64,000 bases of DNA. Source: an uncultured Oscillospiraceae bacterium (GTDB lineage Bacteria > Bacillota > Clostridia > Oscillospirales > Oscillospiraceae). The notes under the pieces are model-generated. The model was not told the origin of the DNA, searched no databases, and saw only the letters and a list, made by a program, of their open reading frames with translations. This document shows positions 44,130 through 51,513 of the stretch, one piece after another. Every line of letters starts with the position of its first letter. The first letter of the stretch is position 1. The position numbers were made by a program, and so were the translations under genes. Location: assembly GCA_934533005.1 (NCBI GenBank), contig CAKTBC010000002.1, positions 1-64,000 on the forward strand. The letters are read 5' to 3'.

Positions 44130-45375
44130 GCCTCGACAGAGATGACCATGCCGAGGAAGCAAAGACTCTCGGCTATTTCTCCCCGAAGCAGCACGACGGC
44201 GGGGGCTATGTCATACAGAGCTCGTACACGTTCCTTGATTCCGAAAACCGCATCGTCTTCCCTACCAGCAACAACCACGTTCTAATGCTGCGTGCCACGG
44301 ATGAAGAAGGAAATCTCTGGTTTGCCACGGGCGGCTTCCGCATCTATCCCGAGTGTGAGCAGCAGGGCGTGATCGGGTATATTGCCAGCAGCGCCATCGA
44401 CGCCATTTTGAACGGCAAAGAAGCAAATCTCTCCGAGGCCGTATTCGTCCATGACCTGACCCCCGGCGAAGGCGCAGAAAACGGCACTGCCGCCTCCCGG
44501 GACGGCGCCGTCATCCTGACTAACCAGAACTGCTATCTGCTGCGCGCGGCAAGCGGTGTGGACGTTGCATGGTGCACGCCGTATGAAAGTGCGCTCGCCA
44601 AGGTCAGCGGCGAGGGCGATAAGACGACCGGCGGCGGTCTCGCCTGGGGCAGCGGCTGCTCCCCCACGCTGACGCCGAATCTTGTCATGTTTACCGATAA
44701 TCAGGATCCGGTAAATCTCCTGGCGCTGGATATGAAGAACGGCAAGGTCATGGCAAGCGCTCTCGTTCTCGATGGTCTTCCCGAGGGCTATCAGGTAGCC
44801 GTGGAAAACTCGGCCATTGTTTATGACGACGGCGAAGGCACCGTGAGCACTATCGTGTGCCACTGGTTCGGCGCAGGAAACGCCGGGCTCGCCGATCCGA
44901 ACAGCGATTCCTCCATCCAGAGTTACGCCAACATCTACGACCAGAACTGGCTGAGGAAGGGGAATATTTCGTTTACCTGCCCAAAATGCCTTACCGTGAG
45001 GTCGATCTGGATCAGGCGGCGCGCAATGTGCTCTCGCAGAATTGGTTCACCGCGGACGGCGGTGAAGGGACCGCTGCAAGCTGGCGGAACACGGCCGCCG
45101 TGCGCAACGTGCATCCCAATACCACGCTCGCCTTCCGCATGAATAACCTCTCGGGAAGCGTTTCGGAACTGACGCTGTACGCTTACGGCGCGGACGGCAC
45201 TCTGGCGCCGGTTGCCTCCGAGCTCAGGAAGATCACGGACGAAAATGGTCAGGCCGTGACGGAGCTCACCGGCGGAACGCTCTATGAGCTTCGCGTCACC
45301 GCCGCCGACGGCGGCGAGCTGGATCTGTGCAAAACGGAAAGAGAAATTCGTCTCTCCGTTGTGCTGGGAAAATAA
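44130..45375 (+). pseudogene. Remnant of a secreted beta-rich protein, 5'-truncated and frameshifted
   Basis: Coding-like sequence begins abruptly about 40-50 bases upstream of the divergent regulator start, with no start codon or ribosome site, then reads to about 44955 (landmarks SPKQHDGGGYVIQSSYTF, TSNNHVLMLRATDEEG, LAWGSGCSPTLTPNLVMFTD). It shifts frame at a run of four G near 44956-44961 and continues to a stop at 45375 (EYFVYLPKMPYREVDL...SELTLYAYGADG). Repeated blade-like segments suggest a beta-propeller or sulfotransferase-like exported protein with a C-terminal Ig-like domain, but I do not recognise the family. The N-terminal part, including any signal peptide, is missing. The start limit is approximate. 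Confidence 0.6.
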
Positions 45376-45391
45376 TTTATATCTTATCTGC

Positions 45392-45423
45392 AAAAGTGGC
45401 GGCTCATTCGAACCGCCACTTTT
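45392..45423. terminator. Bidirectional terminator between the remnant and the XRE regulator gene
   Basis: AAAAGTGGCGG / CCGCCACTTTT inverted repeat with A and T runs at its two ends. Confidence 0.75.
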
Positions 45424-46321
45424 ATTCCGCTTTGCAGAATTCGAGAGAAAAACAGTAGGCATAGTCGTTTATCGGCGATACATTGCCGTCCACGAACTCC
45501 TGAAGACTGCCGACTCGGAGGCCGCCGCCGCTGTAGTTCAGGACGAGAAGCGGCTGCTCTGCATCAAACGTTATGGGTGCTTCGTCCTCAATGGACACCC
45601 CGGCTCGGATGAAATGCTTTCGATTCTCCACGCCCTCCAGTATAGGAAAGTTCGTCGATAATTTTGACCCTCTACCGGCAAGGATGAGTTTCACCTGGAA
45701 GTTTTCAAAATCCGGAACAATGAGGATTGTCCCCTCCTCCGGCGAGCCGATATCCTCGTAGCCGACAACCGCCCAGCTCTCTTTGCTGACTTGTTTGCCG
45801 AAGTGGTACGTTGTCAAATACACATGCAGCGAGAGGAAGTCATCCGAGGCGGTGTATCGGTACATATAGGCTCCGTCCGGACCGGCGAGGAGCTTGATCG
45901 TCTGCATTTCCGTGCTCTCTTTTTCGACAGGCCGTATCATTTTCTCCGGCCGGTTTGCGCGGAGCAGATACACCCCGATGACAGAGAGCGCCGCGAGAGA
46001 AAGCACAAGCAGCGCGCCGACGATCCATAGGAGACACTTTCGCCGTCGCTTCCCGTCCGTCGCCGTCTGAAGGATGTTCTCCTCCGCCCGGCGCGGCAAA
46101 TCGTTTTCCGCGATATCTTCGCCCGAAATAAATTCGTTGATGCCGATACCGAGCGCCGCGCACAGCTCCGTATAAAGCGATACGTCCGGCAGGCATACGC
46201 CCCGTTCCCACTTGGAGACCGATTTGTCGCTCACGCCGAGCTTTTCGGCAAGCTGCTTTTGCGTAAGGCCGAGGGTCTTTCGCTTTCCCGCAATGTATTG
46301 TCCAATCTTGTTGAGGTCCAT
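45422..46321 (-). CDS. XRE-family regulator fused to a membrane helix and exported domain
   Basis: A 299-residue protein. The N-terminal helix-turn-helix (about 5-62; LGLTQKQLAEKLGVSDKSVSKWERG) is typical of XRE regulators; a basic stretch and a hydrophobic helix follow (about 90-120, CLLWIVGALLVLSLAALSVIG landmark LLWIVGALLVL), and the last 175 residues would be outside the cell. This layout suggests a one-component membrane-bound sensor that binds DNA inside and senses outside. I do not recognise the outer domain. SD AAAGGAGC. No obvious target gene is coupled to it. Confidence 0.8.
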   Translation of the reverse strand: MDLNKIGQYIAGKRKTLGLTQKQLAEKLGVSDKSVSKWERGVCLPDVSLYTELCAALGIGINEFISGEDIAENDLPRRAEENILQTATDGKRRRKCLLWIVGALLVLSLAALSVIGVYLLRANRPEKMIRPVEKESTEMQTIKLLAGPDGAYMYRYTASDDFLSLHVYLTTYHFGKQVSKESWAVVGYEDIGSPEEGTILIVPDFENFQVKLILAGRGSKLSTNFPILEGVENRKHFIRAGVSIEDEAPITFDAEQPLLVLNYSGGGLRVGSLQEFVDGNVSPINDYAYCFSLEFCKAE

Positions 46322-46458
46322 AAAACCGCGCTCCTTTGCATTGCTCGGTTTCTTTATAGCAGAATTGCGGGAAAAAGGACACCCCCTGAATGTAGAATCA
46401 AGGCTTTCGGAGAGGCAAAGCTGCGTCTATAGCCGCTTCGATGTGCTTGCCTCCGGCT

Positions 46459-47370
46459 TTAAAACGTTTCGGTTTCCGTGACACACTCGGTTTTAATGCG
46501 GCCGACGAGGTATTGCAGTGCATCAACCGTATGCGGGCGGATATCGCCGCCGATAAGGATGTACATGATGTCGTCGCCCACGGAGAGCTTGCCCTCATTG
46601 AGCCATGCGCGCACATAGTACACGCCCTCCAGCTTGTACGTATCGGCGATCGCGGCTTCGACCTTTTCGCGGTCATACGAAAACACCATGCCGGAGACCG
46701 GCGCTGCGGACGTATCACCCTCGCGTGCAAGCGCTCTCGCTGTGGCACGCACAACACCGTTGTGCGTCAGGTACATGCCGATCTTTTCTGCCGACGGGTC
46801 TTTTTTCGCCTCGCGCAGCCACTCGTCCATGGAGGGGGCTTTTTTCCCGTGGTGATGATGGTGCTCGTGCCCAATCGGCACGCCGCAGTCGGCCGAGCCG
46901 CTGCCAAGCAGCATCTGCACGCCGTGGGCGATGGGTTCGAGCACGGCCTCGAGGTTTTCCTTGGCCGCCTTCTCGCTGCCGGGGAGGTTGACGATGAGCG
47001 TCCGGCCGCGGATACCGGCTTCGGCGCGGGATAGGCAGCCTCTCGGCGTAATCTTGAAGCTCTCGGCGCGCATGGCCTCCGGAATGCCCGGCGTGCACCG
47101 TTCCACGATCTCCAGCGTGGCCTCGGGCGTGATGTCGCGTGGGGAGAAGCCCGTACCGCCGGTCGTGAGCACGAGAGAGAGCTTCAATTCATCGGCGCAT
47201 TTGACAAGTTCGGCTTTGATCTGTTCCCGCTCGTCGGGGACGATGACGGTATAGCGCACGTCGTAGCCGTGCTCTTTCAGCATGAAGACGAGGCGCGGCC
47301 CGCTCGTATCGACGCGCTCGCCGCGCGCTCCCTTGTCGCTTACGGTGATGACTGCTGCGGTATAACCCAT
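46459..47370 (-). CDS. mogA: MogA/MoaB molybdopterin adenylyltransferase fused to a MoaE-like domain
   Basis: A 303-residue fusion. Residues 1-160 form a MogA/MoaB domain that adenylylates molybdopterin: SDKGARGERVDTSGP, TTGGTGFSPRDITPEATL (landmark TGGTGFSPRD) and NLPGSEKAAKENL are intact. A natural run GHEHHHHHGKK (about 166-176) links to a C-terminal domain (about 190-303; GMYLTHNGVVR, EGVYYVRAWLNEGKLSVGDDI, GGDIRPHTVDAL) resembling MoaE, the large subunit of molybdopterin synthase, though degenerate. No MoaD is in the window, so synthase activity is doubtful. Last gene of the molybdenum cofactor operon; two bases separate it from mobB-moaC. Confidence 0.85.
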   Translation of the reverse strand: MGYTAAVITVSDKGARGERVDTSGPRLVFMLKEHGYDVRYTVIVPDEREQIKAELVKCADELKLSLVLTTGGTGFSPRDITPEATLEIVERCTPGIPEAMRAESFKITPRGCLSRAEAGIRGRTLIVNLPGSEKAAKENLEAVLEPIAHGVQMLLGSGSADCGVPIGHEHHHHHGKKAPSMDEWLREAKKDPSAEKIGMYLTHNGVVRATARALAREGDTSAAPVSGMVFSYDREKVEAAIADTYKLEGVYYVRAWLNEGKLSVGDDIMYILIGGDIRPHTVDALQYLVGRIKTECVTETETF

Positions 47371-47372
47371 AG

Positions 47373-48344
47373 TTACTCTTCCTTTCTTTCAAAATCTCCG
47401 TGGACGCCACCGCTCTTGCGCAGCAGGCGGATGTCGGAGATCACCATATCCTTTTGTACGGCCTTGCACATATCATACACGGTGAGCGCCGCCGTAGACG
47501 CCGCCGTAAGTGCTTCCATTTCTACCCCGGTGCGGCCATCGCACGATACCGTGGCCTCGATCTCCACGCTGCACCGGCTCTCGTCGAGCCGGAGGGAGAG
47601 ATCGATTCCGTCGAGCAGGATCGGGTGGCACATTGGGATGATATCGGGCGTGCGCTTGGCCCCCATAACGCCCGCGATCTGCGCCACGGTAAGCACATCG
47701 CCCTTTTTCATGCCGCCGGAGCGGATGAGATGAAATGTCGTCCGATTCACGAGCACGCGCGCTGCGGCGGTCGCGGTGCGGCGGCTCTCCGGCTTTTCGC
47801 CGACATTGACCATTTTGGCGCGGCCTTCGTCGTTGAAGTGCGTAAAATCCTTTGGTTTTTCCATGATCGTGTTCTCCAGTATGAAATCGGCAATGGCCGG
47901 AATATCCTCATAGCCGAAGCGGGGCACGGGGCTTTCCACGTCCATGTCGGTGACGATGGCAAGGAAGTGCTCAAGCGGCGCGGTGAAGCCCTTGCCGTTT
48001 TCCTGCCGCGCCACACCGATCTTCGGCAGCTTTTCGTTTTTAAAGCCCTCGATCAAAATGAGATCGACATCGTGTATACCGCCGAGGAGCTGAGAGAGCG
48101 GATGCTCGCCGAGCGCAACGCACGCTGTCTTATCCGCAGAGGTCACCACAGTAATGTCCGCGCCCGCGTGGGTAAACCGCCAGGAGTCCTTCCCCTCGTG
48201 GTCGATCTCAAACTGGTGGCCATCGTGCTTGATGATGGCCAGACGCATGCCGCGCGACTTGATCTCCCGGATGAGCTTTTCCAGCAGCGTTGTCTTGCCC
48301 GAGCCGGAGTACCCGGCAAGCGCCATAATGGGTATGTTTGTCAT
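47373..48344 (-). CDS. moaC: MobB-MoaC fusion (molybdenum cofactor biosynthesis)
   Basis: A 323-residue two-domain protein. Residues 1-160 are MobB, a GTPase-like partner of MobA, with Walker A GYSGSGKTTL and LILIEGFKNEKLPKIGV. Residues about 165-323 are MoaC, cyclic pyranopterin monophosphate synthase, with MVNVGEKPESRRTA, KKGDVLTVAQIAGVMGAKRT (landmark QIAGVMGAK), IPMCHPI and GVEMEALTAAS. The order joins an early step (MoaC after MoaA) with a late one (MobB with MobA). One base separates it from moaA; SD GGAGGGTGAA. Confidence 0.93.
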   Translation of the reverse strand: MTNIPIMALAGYSGSGKTTLLEKLIREIKSRGMRLAIIKHDGHQFEIDHEGKDSWRFTHAGADITVVTSADKTACVALGEHPLSQLLGGIHDVDLILIEGFKNEKLPKIGVARQENGKGFTAPLEHFLAIVTDMDVESPVPRFGYEDIPAIADFILENTIMEKPKDFTHFNDEGRAKMVNVGEKPESRRTATAAARVLVNRTTFHLIRSGGMKKGDVLTVAQIAGVMGAKRTPDIIPMCHPILLDGIDLSLRLDESRCSVEIEATVSCDGRTGVEMEALTAASTAALTVYDMCKAVQKDMVISDIRLLRKSGGVHGDFERKEE

Positions 48345-48345
48345 T

Positions 48346-49299
48346 TCACCCTCCGATCTCGTTCATGCTGCGCCCGGCGTGGCTGCGTTCCGCGGCTGAG
48401 AGCGGGTCATGGCACGCGGGCTTTGCGAGAATGACCTCACGCATCACGCGACGCATGCCGTCTTCGTCGAGCCCCTTGATGGGATACTCCTGATCCGAGT
48501 GCAGGCACGGTTTGAGCTTTCCGTCCGATGTGAGCCGGATACGGTTGCAGGCGGCGCAGAAATGGCGGCTCACCGCACGGATGAGGCCGATGTTTCCCTG
48601 CGCACCGGGGAGCCGGTAGAGCTTTGCCACTCTGTCGTCCTGCACGGTTTCCGTGAGCTGCGGCAGCGCTTTGAGCACCGCGTCCCCGGAAACATAGGCG
48701 TTTGCACCGAACTCCTCGCTCTCCGTCATCGGCATGAGCTCAATGAAGCGCACGTCCATGGGATAGTACCGCGTCAGCTCTGCCAGCGCGGGGATCTCGT
48801 CATCGTTGAAGCCGCCGATGAGCACGGCGTTAACCTTCAAATGCTCAAACCCGGCGTCATACGCCGATTGAATGCCGCGCAGCGCCGATTCGAGCGTGCC
48901 GCGGCGCGTGATATAGGCATACTTTTCGGCATTAAGCGTATCGAGACTGATGTTGAGCCGCTGCACGCCCGCCGCACGCAGAGGTTTGGCAAGTTCCGGG
49001 AGAAGGGTGCCGTTTGTCGTGACGCATACCTCACGGATGCCGGGCACGGCGGCGCATTTCTCACACAGGGAGAGGATGTTCTTTTTTACCAACGGCTCGC
49101 CGCCGGTGATGCGCAGCTTATCGATGCCGAGCGAGGCCGCGGCGCGCACCGCGCTCACCATTTCCTCCTCCGTCAACATTTCGTCATGGCGCTTTGGACA
49201 TACGCCCTCCTCCGGCATGCAGTACCGGCAGCGCAGATTGCACTTATCCGTTACCGAAAGGCGGAGATAATGAATGTTTCTTCCATAGCTGTCGATCAT
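48346..49299 (-). CDS. moaA: GTP 3',8-cyclase MoaA
   Basis: A 317-residue radical SAM enzyme starting molybdopterin synthesis from GTP. The N-terminal cluster is CNLRCRYC (Cys20, 24, 27), the C-terminal cluster FCAACNRIRLTSDGKLKPC supplies three more Cys, and the protein ends in Gly-Gly, required for activity in MoaA. Product passes to MoaC encoded next. Within an operon moeA-moaA-mobB/moaC-mogA with one- to two-base gaps. Confidence 0.96.
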   Translation of the reverse strand: MIDSYGRNIHYLRLSVTDKCNLRCRYCMPEEGVCPKRHDEMLTEEEMVSAVRAAASLGIDKLRITGGEPLVKKNILSLCEKCAAVPGIREVCVTTNGTLLPELAKPLRAAGVQRLNISLDTLNAEKYAYITRRGTLESALRGIQSAYDAGFEHLKVNAVLIGGFNDDEIPALAELTRYYPMDVRFIELMPMTESEEFGANAYVSGDAVLKALPQLTETVQDDRVAKLYRLPGAQGNIGLIRAVSRHFCAACNRIRLTSDGKLKPCLHSDQEYPIKGLDEDGMRRVMREVILAKPACHDPLSAAERSHAGRSMNEIGG

Positions 49300-49300
49300 A

Positions 49301-50515
49301 TCAGAGAAGGAATCCTTTCAGCTTTGTTCCGGCGCTGACCGGACCGCTCCCGCCGGGAACGATCGCCATTACATCGCAGCCGACAGCGCTTGAGAGCACG
49401 ACGTTGCCCTGGTCGCCGCTGAGCTCGATAAACGCCTCACCGCCGCGGATGCGGAGCTTTCCGCGTAGAAAGCGCGTCACCGGGCTTCTCTTTTTAAAGT
49501 CATCCGCGAGCGTCACGGTGATCTCCTCCGGCACACAGTCCGTAAGGCCGGCCATTTTTCGGAGCACCGGCACGACCACGCCGTAATACGTTGTGAGCGA
49601 GGAGACCGGGTTGCCGGAGAGCGAGAGAATGAGCTTTCCCTCCCGCACGGCCAGCGCTGACGCCATACCAGGCTTCATGGCAAGACCGCGTACAAGCACT
49701 TCCGCACCAAGGCTTTCGATGGCATCGGGCGTGAGATCGTAGTCGCCCGCCGAAACACCGCCGGTGGACACGATGGCATCGCACGTACTCAGTCCCTTCG
49801 CGATCGCCGCGGCGATGCCCTCCGTACCGTCCGGCACAATGCCGAGATATTCGGTATCGCAGCCGAGAGAGCGCATGGCGGCAATGAGCGTATAGGCGTT
49901 TGAGTTGCGGATCTTTCCCGCGCCGGGTGTCTCATCCGCCTCCACGAGCTCGGTGCCGGTAGAGAGAACGGCGATGCGGGGCTTTTTGTAAACGAGCGGC
50001 TCGGTCACGCCCTGCGCCGCGAGAGAACCGGCCAGTGCAGCGTCAATACGCTCTCCCGCCGAAACAAGCAGCGTGCCGGCCCGGATGTCCTCTCCGGCGC
50101 GGATGACGTTGTCGCCCAGGCGCACGGGCGCGAAAAGCGTGACGGATGTTTCGGTAAATTCCGTTTTTTCAAACATGATGACCGTGTCCGCTCCATCGGG
50201 AATCGGCGCGCCGGTCATAACACGGCTGGCCGTTCCGGCGGTGACGGGCTGCGTTGGCGCGCTCCCGGCCGGGATCTCTTCGAGCACGCGCAGCGTTACG
50301 GGCGCTTCGCGCGAGGCGTCCTTCACATCTGCGGCACGAAGAGCATAGCCGTCGTAGGGTGAGCGGTCAAACGCCGGAACGTTCTCCGCGGCGTACAGCT
50401 CCTGCGCGAGGACGCGCCCGGCGCCCTCCTCGAGCGGCACACGCTCCGTCTCCCCAGGGCAGACAAGCGACAGCAGCAGGTCGCGCGCTTCTTCATATCT
50501 CGGTCGTTTCAGCAT
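49301..50515 (-). CDS. moeA: Molybdopterin molybdenumtransferase MoeA
   Basis: A 404-residue enzyme inserting molybdenum into adenylylated molybdopterin. Family landmarks: RSPYDGYALRAADV, RVMTGAPIPDGADTVI (domain II), STGTELVE and SNAYTLIAAM, STGGVSAGDYD, and SGNPVSSLTTYYGVVVP with a C-terminal domain IV. First gene of the operon, 30 bases after an intrinsic terminator in its own leader, so its transcription is likely attenuated. SD CTGGAGGAAG. Confidence 0.95.
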   Translation of the reverse strand: MLKRPRYEEARDLLLSLVCPGETERVPLEEGAGRVLAQELYAAENVPAFDRSPYDGYALRAADVKDASREAPVTLRVLEEIPAGSAPTQPVTAGTASRVMTGAPIPDGADTVIMFEKTEFTETSVTLFAPVRLGDNVIRAGEDIRAGTLLVSAGERIDAALAGSLAAQGVTEPLVYKKPRIAVLSTGTELVEADETPGAGKIRNSNAYTLIAAMRSLGCDTEYLGIVPDGTEGIAAAIAKGLSTCDAIVSTGGVSAGDYDLTPDAIESLGAEVLVRGLAMKPGMASALAVREGKLILSLSGNPVSSLTTYYGVVVPVLRKMAGLTDCVPEEITVTLADDFKKRSPVTRFLRGKLRIRGGEAFIELSGDQGNVVLSSAVGCDVMAIVPGGSGPVSAGTKLKGFLL

Positions 50516-50546
50516 AACTTCTTCCTCCAGTGAGAATAATACAATT

Positions 50547-50575
50547 CAAAAAAGCCGTCTCGAACGAGACGGCCT
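50547..50575 (-). terminator. Intrinsic terminator inside the moeA leader
   Basis: On the minus strand GGCCGTCTCG and CGAGACGGC pair with a tight loop and run into six T residues. It lies between the promoter at 50763-50791 and the moeA start, so it must be bypassed for the cofactor operon to be expressed. Confidence 0.85.
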
Positions 50576-50584
50576 TAAAAAGCA

Positions 50585-50750
50585 ATATGCATACCACAGG
50601 GTCATGCGCGCGGCATGCCCCGAAAGTTCGTCGTCTCCTTCTCAAACACGGAAAGTCGTGCCGTTTCCGGCAGGGCTCTGTCCCGCTTGCGCGGGGACGG
50701 CCGCAGGCCATAGCTTTCGCCTTAGGCTGTACGGCTTGGAAACTTTTTGT
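50585..50750 (-). promoter_or_regulatory. Structured leader RNA of the molybdenum cofactor operon, candidate riboswitch/attenuator
   Basis: Between a consensus promoter and the terminator, the minus-strand RNA has several stable hairpins: GTCCCCGC-GCAA-GCGGGAC (about 50680-50700), TGCCG-GAAA-CGGCA, GTTTG...CGAAC with loop AGAAGGAGACGA, and GGG-CATGC-CGCGC-GCATG-A-CCC. The GAGACG in the large loop (50632-50637) can pair with CGTCTC in the 5' arm of the terminator, giving an antiterminator. This is how riboswitch-controlled attenuators work, and molybdenum cofactor genes are known targets of the Moco RNA motif. I could not match the sequence to the Moco consensus from memory, so class and ligand are open. 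Confidence 0.6.
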
Positions 50751-50762
50751 TTTATGATATTT

Positions 50763-50791
50763 ATTATACAAGCCGTACCGGGCTCAGTCAA
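50763..50791 (-). promoter_or_regulatory. Consensus promoter of the moeA-moaA-mobB/moaC-mogA operon
   Basis: TTGACT (50786-50791) and a perfect TATAAT (50763-50768) with 17-base spacing on the minus strand; transcription would begin near 50756, about 240 bases before the moeA ATG. Confidence 0.85.
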
Positions 50792-50860
50792 GCTGTCCGC
50801 ATACGGATTAAGTTGCTATGGGGTAACACTTTTATCTCCATTATGCCCCCCATCCGGCAT

Positions 50861-50902
50861 AAAAAAGCCCCGGCAGCACGGGATTTCCGTGCATGCTGGG
50901 GT
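50861..50902 (-). terminator. Intrinsic terminator after mobA
   Basis: On the minus strand CCCCAGCATGCACGG pairs with CCGTGCTGCCGGGG, followed by six T residues, 5 bases past the mobA stop codon. It separates the mobA transcript from the moeA promoter. Confidence 0.85.
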
Positions 50903-50907
50903 CTTTC

Positions 50908-51510
50908 TTATCTTTTCTCCTCGGAGGGATCGCCGAGCGCTTCCTGTTCAAGAAAGCGCGCATACGCCTCCGGCGTATTGAGGTTGGCAAGGATAACGTT
51001 CAGATCCCATTCTTTCAGGTCATCCTCGCTGAAATAGTGGACGTTCATCCGCTCAAACACGCTGCGGAAGGAGCGGCACTCGCTCTCGAGCGCTGCCTTC
51101 ACCTGCGGCAGACACCGCCGGTGGAACACACCGAACATCGGCTCGAGCCGCCCGTCAGCACGCCGGATGATGCTCGCGTCGTATTCCCCCAGCCCGTAAT
51201 ACAGGGCGCGGGCCAGTTCGGGATCGCCGTTCGGCATATCGGTGGCGGTGAAAAACGCGGCATTCTCGTCTGTCTGGGTGAACGCGGAGTAGAGGCCGTT
51301 GAGCGGCCCCTTTCCCGGATACGCATCCGGGAGTTCCAGATAGCCGCCGCAGTCAAACCGCCCGGGACGATCCACGGAAAACGCCACAGGGCCGAGGCAG
51401 GCATAGCACTTTGCCAGCTTCAGACTCATCGTTTCGTTCCCCACCGGCAGAAGCGCCTTGTCGCGCCCCATGCGCCGGCTCTGTCCTCCGGTCAGAATGA
51501 CGGTCAGCAT
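50908..51510 (-). CDS. mobA: Molybdenum cofactor guanylyltransferase MobA
   Basis: A 200-residue nucleotidyltransferase that links GMP to molybdopterin, forming the bis-MGD cofactor used by DMSO-reductase-family enzymes. The nucleotide loop LTGGQSRRMGRDKALL is at residues 6-21 and the second signature TATDMPNGDPEL follows. Its presence matches the bis-MGD-type molybdoenzyme encoded upstream at 53-55 kb. Three bases separate it from the ornithine-cyclodeaminase-family gene. Confidence 0.9.
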   Translation of the reverse strand: MLTVILTGGQSRRMGRDKALLPVGNETMSLKLAKCYACLGPVAFSVDRPGRFDCGGYLELPDAYPGKGPLNGLYSAFTQTDENAAFFTATDMPNGDPELARALYYGLGEYDASIIRRADGRLEPMFGVFHRRCLPQVKAALESECRSFRSVFERMNVHYFSEDDLKEWDLNVILANLNTPEAYARFLEQEALGDPSEEKR

Positions 51511-51513
51511 TGC

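Noticed and set aside
42066..45375. Insertion sequence or phage remnant as the cause of gene decay
   Set aside because: No transposase, integrase, terminal inverted repeats or target duplications were seen in this stretch.
50585..50750. 6S RNA, SRP RNA or RNase P RNA in front of moeA
   Set aside because: The segment has several separate hairpins rather than one long rod with a central bubble, lacks the SRP GGAAGG core and the RNase P signature, and its terminator is followed directly by the moeA ribosome site.
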